Origin: JAKVKY01 sp964293585
GTDB taxonomy: Bacteria > Bacillota > Negativicutes > Acidaminococcales > Acidaminococcaceae
NCBI GenBank assembly: GCA_964293585.1
Contig: CAXYYS010000001.1
Span: 46,515 to 110,514, forward strand
DNA length: 64,000 bases
Direction of reading: 5' to 3'
Shown: in pieces, positions 59,201 to 64,000 of the stretch
Layout of the letters: every line of letters begins with the position of its first letter
How positions within the stretch are numbered: the first letter of the stretch is position 1
Notes under the pieces: generated by a model
What the model saw: the letters and a program-made list of their open reading frames with translations, nothing else
Database searches by the model: none
Told to the model about the DNA's origin: nothing
Made by a program: the position numbers and the translations under genes

Positions 59201-59906
59201 TGTCATGACCAGCTTGATGGCTAAGGGCGTGGAACCGTCCATGGCCTTCAAGGTGATGGAGTTCGTCCGCAAGGGTAAGGCGGCTAAAAAAGGTTTGGAA
59301 CCTGCCATGAGAGACGCTATGCGTCAGGCAAAGATCCCGGAATGGTATCTGGATTCCTGCGAGAAGGTAAAATATCTTTTTCCTAAGGCGCATGCAGTGG
59401 CGTATGTGCTCATGGCTTACCGGATTGCTTATTGCAAGGTGCATTATCCGGCCGCTTATTATGCCGCCTATTTTACGGTACGCGCCCCGGATTTTGATGC
59501 TGCTTACCTCATTCAGGGCAAGGACGGTATCAAAACTTTCATCAAGAACGTGTATGCCCAGGGCTTTAAAGCTTCCCCGACGGATAAATCAGCCGTAACT
59601 TATCTGGAACTGGTAGTGGAACTTATGGAACGGGGACTGACCATTGAGCCCATCGATCTGTATAAATCTGAAGCTACCAGATTTTCGGTTACGCCCACCG
59701 GGATCAGGGTACCTTTGTCTGCTTTAAGCGGGGTAGGTACGACTGCGGCTTTGAGTATCGTCCAGGCGCGTTCCAACGGGATTCCGTTTATCTCTAAAGA
59801 AGATTTGCGCAACCGCTCCAAGATTGGCCAGGCGACCATTGATAAGATGACGGCCTACGGGATGTTAAATGAGCTGCCGGATACCGACCAGATTAATTTG
59901 TTTTAA
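56253..59906 (+). CDS. polC: PolC-type DNA polymerase III alpha subunit lacking the exonuclease insert
   Basis: 1217 aa, about 200 shorter than Bacillus PolC. N-terminal tau-binding region and an Ala/Lys-rich linker (about 90-150), OB domain (about 190-290), PHP domain (from 295: VELHCHTKMSKLDG, AITDHGVVQ, GSACEIGELY, GTCDAHFLNPEDARI), and the polymerase core with PDIDLNFSGDYQPKAHKY and the long C-terminal HhH/duplex-binding part. The DnaQ-type exonuclease normally inserted in the PHP domain is absent: GCEGYL (357) is joined to HHIILLAK (384) by 27 residues. Replicative polymerase; proofreading must come from the PHP domain or another protein. Confidence 0.95.
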   Translation: MQAQYYFIPGTKAWTAFLATTQLDSLQKLQLSVLRPERIWIDDEAGLWQIDYRAVAPIVEETLQAVGDELTAAFSVPKIIWNCLNKTELTKTNTASTGEAALPEKVVAHATAAGQEVKDKAPAHGDAPAQHPAGKKSARKEKTQTVPPSAFQKAYDLVYGAKKDGGLIYGDPIKGKVRPLADITEEENKIVVEGNFVKYMDKDGVMQAFNEKVLRTQKVLLIFSLADATGGIYVKLRFDTLDECIALKDKLKPGMRLRVAGDAAPDKFSFDDMVLTPKSIQIISVAERVDMAATKRVELHCHTKMSKLDGVTDMEALVETAIRFGHKALAITDHGVVQAFPTCFNAAKGSGLKLIFGCEGYLITNEEGDILRDHLPHTGKIRSHHIILLAKSEIGLRNLYQLVTLSHLTYLLGNGKRARPTMPKELIEEHREGLLIGSACEIGELYQAVEKGATDAELEKIAAFYDYLEIQPIGNNMFLQRNGTFTVEQLQANNKRIYDLGKRLGKPVVGTCDAHFLNPEDARIRAVLQFNQGYSDYDQQAPLYFRNTEEMLLEFDYLGKEAAYEVCVTNTNKIAELVEQFNPVPDDSQLYAPNISGAEQIIKDRSYARARELYGDPLPKIVEDRLIQELGSIIPHGYAVLYLIALKLVKKSLDDGYLVGSRGSVGSSFVATMTNITEVNPLVPHYRCPSCRYSEFFTNNEYASGFDMPAKKCPHCGTMMARDGQNIPFAVFMGFKGDKVPDIDLNFSGDYQPKAHKYTEELFGRDNVCRAGTISTIATKTAWGYIKKYYDEKHLKVHPAFIYSLIEGLAGVKSTTGQHPGGIMVIPRNLDIHYITPMNYPADDRHKGIITTHYDYHKINDRLVKLDILGHDDPTVIKMLEELTGLNAREIPIGDEETMSIFSSPEILGVTPEQIGTDVGTYGIPECGTQFTRGMIQELQPKKFSELVRVSGYSHGTDVWLNNAQDLIRTGKSKFETISTRDDVMTSLMAKGVEPSMAFKVMEFVRKGKAAKKGLEPAMRDAMRQAKIPEWYLDSCEKVKYLFPKAHAVAYVLMAYRIAYCKVHYPAAYYAAYFTVRAPDFDAAYLIQGKDGIKTFIKNVYAQGFKASPTDKSAVTYLELVVELMERGLTIEPIDLYKSEATRFSVTPTGIRVPLSALSGVGTTAALSIVQARSNGIPFISKEDLRNRSKIGQATIDKMTAYGMLNELPDTDQINLF

Positions 59907-59942
59907 ACCTGCTTTTACCGGGTTATATATTGTAGGAAGTGC

Positions 59943-59971
59943 TTGTTTTCTTTAACTTTAAATGATATAAT
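59943..59971 (+). promoter_or_regulatory. Promoter of the rimP-nusA-infB operon
   Basis: TTGTTT (59943-59948), 17-base spacer, TATAAT (59966-59971) with TGA extension. Confidence 0.75.
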
Positions 59972-59998
59972 ATTTTAAAGAAATTAATGTTGTGATGA

Positions 59999-60025
59999 AA
60001 AGAGTGGGTGCGAAACCCGCTCTTT
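59999..60025 (+). ncRNA. rimP leader hairpin
   Basis: AAAGAGTGGGT (59999-60009) pairs with ACCCGCTCTTT (60015-60025), one G-T pair. A hairpin of the AAAGAGTGGG type upstream of rimP is the Firmicute rimP-leader element; its function is unknown. It sits between the promoter and rimP. Confidence 0.75.
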
Positions 60026-60059
60026 AGTCTTATTTAGGGGCTTTTGCGAGGTGTTAAGT

Positions 60060-60536
60060 TTGAAAAGGGATGAAGTGGAAAAGCTGGTTGCAAAACTGGT
60101 GGAACCGATTGTTACCAGTTGTAAACTACAGCTGGTCGATGTGGAGTATGTACGTGAGAAAGAATGGTATCTGCGCATTTTCATTGACAAGCCGGAGGGA
60201 ATTGAGATTGATGACTGCCAGCTGGTCAGCGAGAAAGTGGCGGAAGTTCTGGATAAGAACGAGTTGCTGAAAGAAAAATACAACTTGGAAGTTTCTTCTC
60301 CGGGTATTGACCGTCCGTTAAAGACAGATGCAGATTTTCTGGCGCATTACGGCCGCAAGATTGATATTAATTTTTTTGCACCCTGGGAAGGGTTGAAGGA
60401 AGTTACCGGCATCTTGGATAAACATTCGACTGAAGCTATAACCATTCGGAAGATAATCAAGGGAAAAGAATTTAAAAAACAGGATGTTCTTGATCGTAAA
60501 CTGATAGCCAACATCCGCCCGCATTTGGATTTTTAA
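60060..60536 (+). CDS. rimP: Ribosome maturation factor RimP
   Basis: 158 aa. Typical blocks LVDVEYVREKEWYLRIFIDKPEGI, CQLVSEKVAEVLD and LEVSSPGIDRPLK. Assists 30S assembly. TTG start at 60060 with GCGAGGTG six bases upstream. Heads the classic operon rimP-nusA-rnpM-L7Ae-infB. Confidence 0.95.
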   Translation: MKRDEVEKLVAKLVEPIVTSCKLQLVDVEYVREKEWYLRIFIDKPEGIEIDDCQLVSEKVAEVLDKNELLKEKYNLEVSSPGIDRPLKTDADFLAHYGRKIDINFFAPWEGLKEVTGILDKHSTEAITIRKIIKGKEFKKQDVLDRKLIANIRPHLDF

Positions 60537-60554
60537 GACAGGAGGAATTATCAA

Positions 60555-61694
60555 GTGAGCTCAGATTTTGTGAATGCCATTGAGGAATTAGGCAAGGAAA
60601 AGGGAATTGAACCGGAAGTACTTTTTAAGGCGGTAGAAGATGCCCTGGTGGTGGCGTATAAGAAAAACTTTGACAGTACGCAAACCGTCCGGGTGGAACT
60701 GGATAGAAAAAACGGTGATTTCCATGTGTATGAAAAGCGTACGGTAGTGGAGACACCCGCCAATCCCCATGAGGAGATTTCTCTGGCTGAGGCGCAGAAA
60801 ATTAATCCGGACTACCAGCTGGAAGATATCATTGAACAAGAAGTCTATCCCAAGGATTTCAGCCGTATCGCCGTCCAAAACGCTAAACAGATCATTATGC
60901 AGCGTATCCGGGAAGCGGAGCGCGGCATCGTCTACGACCAGTATTCCGGCAGGGAAGATGACATCGTTACCGGTATCATCCAGCGGATGGAACGTGGAAC
61001 TGTTTTCATCGACCTGGGAAAAGTTGAAGCCATCCTGGCTCAAAACGAGCAGATTCCCGGTGAAGTTTATGAATATCATGACCGGATGAAGTTCTATATC
61101 ATCGAGGTTAAGAAGACCAACAAAGGCCCCCAGATTCTTGTTTCCCGTACCCATCCCGGCTTGCTGAAACGTTTGTTTGAGCTGGAAGTACCGGAAATTC
61201 ACGACGGTCTGGTGGAAATTAAATCCGTGGCCAGAGAAGCTGGTACCCGTTCCAAGATTGCCGTCTACACCAAGGATGAAAATATTGATCCCGTAGGTGC
61301 TTGTGTAGGCCATAAGGGGATGCGCGTACAAAACATTGTTACCGAGCTGCGCGGGGAAAAGATTGATATCGTCCGCTATAGCGAAGACCCGGATGAGTTT
61401 GTAGCTAACGCGCTGTCTCCGGCCAAGGTGGTCAGCACTACTACTAATGCCGAGGAAAAGATTTGCCGGGTTGTAGTACCTGATTACCAGCTTTCGCTGG
61501 CTATCGGCAAAGAAGGACAAAACGCCAGGCTGGCTGCCAAGTTGACCAGCTGGAAGATTGATATTAAGAGTGAATCTCAGGCAAAAGAGCTGGCAGAGCA
61601 ACAGGAAAAACAAGCTCCGGCAACAACGGAAGCACCTGCTGCCGGCGAACCGGTTGCAGCTGCGGCAGCAACCTCAGAAAGTGGTGATGCCTGA
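60555..61694 (+). CDS. nusA: Transcription termination/antitermination factor NusA
   Basis: 379 aa. N-terminal RNAP-binding domain (1-130), S1 (about 135-200, GRMEDDI-like region IVTGIIQRMERGTVFIDLG), KH1 (DPVGACVGHKGMRVQNIVTEL) and KH2 (LAIGKEGQNARLAAKL); no acidic C-terminal repeats, as in Firmicutes. GTG start with AGGAGG upstream. The last 30 residues are Ala/Glu-rich. Confidence 0.96.
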   Translation: MSSDFVNAIEELGKEKGIEPEVLFKAVEDALVVAYKKNFDSTQTVRVELDRKNGDFHVYEKRTVVETPANPHEEISLAEAQKINPDYQLEDIIEQEVYPKDFSRIAVQNAKQIIMQRIREAERGIVYDQYSGREDDIVTGIIQRMERGTVFIDLGKVEAILAQNEQIPGEVYEYHDRMKFYIIEVKKTNKGPQILVSRTHPGLLKRLFELEVPEIHDGLVEIKSVAREAGTRSKIAVYTKDENIDPVGACVGHKGMRVQNIVTELRGEKIDIVRYSEDPDEFVANALSPAKVVSTTTNAEEKICRVVVPDYQLSLAIGKEGQNARLAAKLTSWKIDIKSESQAKELAEQQEKQAPATTEAPAAGEPVAAAAATSESGDA

Positions 61695-61960
61695 TGAAAG
61701 TGCATAAGGTACCCCAACGGAAATGTGTGGGTTGTGAAGTAATGAAGGATAAGAAAGATTTGATCCGGGTAGTCCGCACACCTGAAGGTGACATCAATCT
61801 GGACCTGACAGGTAAAAAACCCGGCCGCGGTGCTTATGTATGTCCCAGTGCTGATTGCATCAGCAAGGCCGTGAAAGGCAAAAAACTGGAGCGCGCCCTG
61901 GAGAAGCCCATCAGTGAGGAAGTCTATCAAAAACTTTTAGCGGAGCTTGCCCATGGATGA
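61694..61960 (+). CDS. rnpM: RNase P modulator RnpM (YlxR family)
   Basis: 88 aa. VPQRKCVGCEVMKDKKDLIRVVR, GRGAYVCPSADCI are the family motifs. YlxR/RnpM binds RNase P RNA and modulates its activity in Bacillus. Start overlaps the nusA stop (TGATG); its end overlaps the next gene by 8 bases. Confidence 0.93.
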   Translation: MKVHKVPQRKCVGCEVMKDKKDLIRVVRTPEGDINLDLTGKKPGRGAYVCPSADCISKAVKGKKLERALEKPISEEVYQKLLAELAHG

Positions 61961-62264
61961 ACGGAAATTCCTGTTTGCTTTAGGTCTGGCCCAAAAGGCC
62001 GGCAAAATTGCTTCCGGCGATTTTGCCATCCACGATGCTTTGAAAAGCGGACAGGCTAAATTGTTGATTGTAGCTACAGATACGGCACCGAATACTAAAA
62101 AAGAACTGCAGTATCTGGCTGAGACAGGGAAGGTTCCGGTGGTGGAAGCGCTGGATAAAGTTTCCCTGGGAACAAGCATCGGTAAGGCGCAGCGTACGGC
62201 TGTAGCTCTTCTTGATCCCGGTTTTGTAAAAATGTTAAAAAAAGCAATGCTCGTCGATAAATAA
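61953..62264 (+). CDS. L7Ae/YlxQ-like ribosomal protein
   Basis: 103 aa. L7Ae-type fold: FALGLAQKAGKIASGDFAI, KLLIVATDTAPNTKKEL and LGTSIGKAQRTAVALL. Binds kink-turn RNA; role in bacteria unknown. ATG 61953 follows GGAG; an upstream TTG is six bases earlier. Conserved between rnpM and infB. Confidence 0.9.
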   Translation: MDERKFLFALGLAQKAGKIASGDFAIHDALKSGQAKLLIVATDTAPNTKKELQYLAETGKVPVVEALDKVSLGTSIGKAQRTAVALLDPGFVKMLKKAMLVDK

Positions 62265-62278
62265 ATGGAGGTGGCTGC

Positions 62279-62830
62279 ATGGCTAAGAAAAGAATTTTTG
62301 AGGTAGCCAAGGAACTTGGGGTAAAAACCAACGAGATCCTGGATATCCTGGCAAAAAATAATATGCAAAAAAGTAATTTAAACGTAGCTGATGATGCCGT
62401 TATGGCCGTGGTGAACAAGCATTTTCATAAAACCGCGCCGGCGGCCAAGGGCAAACCGGAACATAAACCGCAGTTTAATATGCCCAAAAATGTTCCACCG
62501 GTTCCTGTTAAACCGGTGGCTGTTAAACCTGCAGTACCGGTAAGCAAACCTGTACCGGCAGTCAAACCGGCCGTGCGTGTTGAAAATCCCGCCCAGCCGA
62601 AATTTGTAAAGCCCGCTCCGGCACAACCGGCTGCCCCGGTACATATAGCTGCTCCGGTTAAACCGGCAGCGCCTGTACAAAAACCTGTTGCCAGACCGGC
62701 ACAGACTTTTACGCCCCGTCAGGACAACAGACCTATGGGCGGCGATAACCGGAACCAGGGACATCAAAACCAGCGTCCTTATGGTAATAATAACTACCAG
62801 GGACACAATAATAACAATAACAACCACTAA
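62279..62830 (+). CDS. infB: Initiation factor IF-2, N-terminal part, ending at an in-frame TAA
   Basis: Begins MAKKRIFEVAKELGVKTNEI, the IF2_N helix bundle (about 1-55), then a Pro/Val/Ala/Lys-rich linker and an Asn/Gln-rich stretch. The frame stops at TAA (62828-62830) after 183 codons, inside the linker. The same frame continues after the stop with matching Gln/Gly-rich linker and the complete G domain, so this is one infB broken by a nonsense codon (real or a sequence error). AGGAGG-like GGAGGTGG precedes the ATG. Confidence 0.85.
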   Translation: MAKKRIFEVAKELGVKTNEILDILAKNNMQKSNLNVADDAVMAVVNKHFHKTAPAAKGKPEHKPQFNMPKNVPPVPVKPVAVKPAVPVSKPVPAVKPAVRVENPAQPKFVKPAPAQPAAPVHIAAPVKPAAPVQKPVARPAQTFTPRQDNRPMGGDNRNQGHQNQRPYGNNNYQGHNNNNNNH

Positions 62831-64000
62831 CAGGGACAACAGAAACGTCTGGTAGAAGTATTTGTAGGTCCTCACGGTGAACGTACAGATCAAACTGGAA
62901 CTGGTAATTATCAACGTTCCGGCCAGACTGGCAGCGGCAACTATCAACGCTCCGGCCAAAGCAGTAGTACTGGCGGCTATCAGCGTTCCGGCGGTTATCA
63001 GGGTACGGGTTACCAGGGTAACAGGCCGCAAGGCGGCTATCAAGGCCAGGGTGGCAACCGTTTCCAGAATAACCGCAGCGGCGGTTATCAGGGTCAGGGC
63101 GGCAACCGTTTCCAAAATAACCGTGGCGGTGGCGGCGGCGGCTACCAGGGTAATAACAGGTTCCAGGGCGGCAAGCCCGGTAACCGTCCCGGTGGTTTCC
63201 GCAAACCGGCTTCCAACAGCAAGGATCCTTTCAAGAATATTGAGATCCCGCGCGGCAAGGAAAGCAGGGAGAAATACAACAAGAAACATGAACATGAGGC
63301 TATCAAGGGTTCGTATGCAACCCGGGACAGCCGTCCTAACCGTAACACCAATCATTTAGGCAGGAATAATAAACATTTGAGAAACAGAGACGAACGCCGT
63401 GATCAACAACCGGTTGCTGTAGAAATTATCAGACCTGCTTCGGTCAAGATAGCTGAATCCATCAACGTCAAGGAATTTGCCAAACTTATCAAACGTGAGG
63501 TAAGCGAGGTCATTAAATCTTTATTCCTGTTAGGCGTGATGGTTACCATTAACCAGGATATTGATTTTGATACGGCAGTTTTGGTAGGCACTGAATTCAA
63601 CGTAGAAGTATTACCTTTGCCTCCGGAAGAAGATCCTACGGAAATTCCGGAAATTGAAGACGACCCGGAACTGAGAGTTTTCCGGCCGCCAGTAGTTACC
63701 GTCATGGGGCACGTAGACCATGGCAAAACTTCTTTACTGGATGCCATCAGGAAAACTAATGTAACTTCTCACGAAGCCGGCGGCATCACGCAACATATCG
63801 GCGCTTATACTGTTAATCTGCAGGGCAAGAAGATTGTCTTCCTGGATACTCCCGGTCACGAAGCCTTTACGGCTATGCGTGCCCGCGGTGCACAGTGCAC
63901 GGATATCGCCGTGCTGGTAGTGGCTGCCGACGACGGCGTTATGCCTCAGACCCTGGAAGCCATTCATCATGCCAAGGCAGCCAAGGTACCCATTATTGTT
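62831..64000 (+). CDS. infB: Initiation factor IF-2, middle and G domain (after the stop; runs off the window)
   Basis: In the same frame as 62279. A Gly/Gln/Asn/Arg-rich linker with tandem repeats (to about 63370), a second IF2_N domain (VEIIRPASVKIAESINVKEFAKLI, from 63421), then the GTPase domain: G1 VMGHVDHGKTSLLDAI, GGITQHIGAY, G3 FLDTPGHEAF. If the stop is real, translation could restart at TTG 63377, twelve bases after AGGA; otherwise the whole frame is one protein. The C-terminal domains lie beyond the window. Confidence 0.85.
63032..63127 (+). repeat. Two 48-base tandem repeats in infB linker
   Basis: Copies at 63032-63079 and 63080-63127 encode GGYQGQGGNRFQNNR plus Ser or Gly. Shorter degenerate copies flank them. 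Low-complexity linker, subject to slippage. Confidence 0.8.

Noticed and set aside
60588..61613. 341-aa open frame on the minus strand
   Set aside because: Antisense of nusA, which is secure; no ribosome-binding site or protein similarity.
62828..62830. Stop-codon recoding (TAA as sense)
   Set aside because: TAA ends many confirmed genes in the window; a genome-wide code change is not supported.
62378..63355. 325-aa open frame on the minus strand
   Set aside because: It is antisense to the low-complexity infB linker; its Leu/Val/Ile/Thr repeats simply mirror the repeat codons of infB.
62877..63359. 160-aa plus-strand frame rich in Ala/Val/Arg
   Set aside because: Shifted frame of the Gly/Gln-rich infB linker; the true frame continues through with IF2 domains.
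1..64000. Prophage, transposon or CRISPR array
   Set aside because: No integrase, transposase, terminal repeats or spaced direct repeats were seen; the neighbourhood is continuous core genes.

Overview
The window looks like a chromosomal core region of a diderm Firmicute of the class Negativicutes, plausibly Acidaminococcaceae (inference). The gene order is typically Firmicute: yicC-remA-gmk-rpoZ-coaBC, ccpN/PPDK regulator, dgt-dnaG-rpoD, rpsB-tsf-pyrH-frr-uppS-cdsA-dxr-rseP-ispG-proS-polC, and rimP-nusA-rnpM-L7Ae-infB. A PolC polymerase and a SAM-I riboswitch upstream of metK agree with this. A lone OstA/LptA-like periplasmic protein points to an LPS outer membrane, which among Firmicutes is expected in Negativicutes. 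I see no prophage, IS element, CRISPR array or other clear transfer.

Layout. 1-2.2 kb: end of type 2 IPP isomerase, a glycerol-1-phosphate dehydrogenase-like enzyme and a PPC/DUF296 protein. 2.3-9.6 kb is accessory: a secreted class 3 lipase with a membrane-anchored partner, a PL7 alginate lyase-like protein, a MATE exporter and an Nramp transporter with interleaved promoters, an orphan receiver protein and a lipoprotein. 9.7-19.5 kb: rqcH, a secreted unknown, yicC-coaBC, SAM riboswitch-metK, ccpN and the PPDK regulator, OstA. 19.6-27.7 kb: dgt-dnaG-rpoD, tRNA(CAU), trmK-nif3-yhaM and rnpB. 27.8-37.9 kb: GT2 glycosyltransferase, NlpC/P60 hydrolase, a two-component system, yqeG, a nitrilase, a VanX-like dipeptidase, ylbF, murB and two unknowns. 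37.9-45 kb: ilvD, fabK, nadE, ybaK-thrC. 45-64 kb: the translation/isoprenoid/envelope run, then polC and the nusA operon, cut by the window end inside infB.

Functionally, much of the isoprenoid route is represented (dxr, ispG, uppS, fni), with cdsA for phospholipids and murB and the VanX-like protein for the wall. MetK, CoaBC and NadE supply cofactors.

The most striking points are sequence anomalies in core genes. PolC lacks the inserted DnaQ-type proofreading exonuclease but keeps a complete-looking PHP site. The RseP-family protease has QExxH instead of HExxH. infB has an in-frame TAA in its linker. The PPDK regulator appears to lack any ATG/GTG/TTG start that keeps its conserved N-terminus. 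RpoD has a long Lys/Ala-rich N-terminal tail. I did not identify a convincing wholly new multi-gene system.
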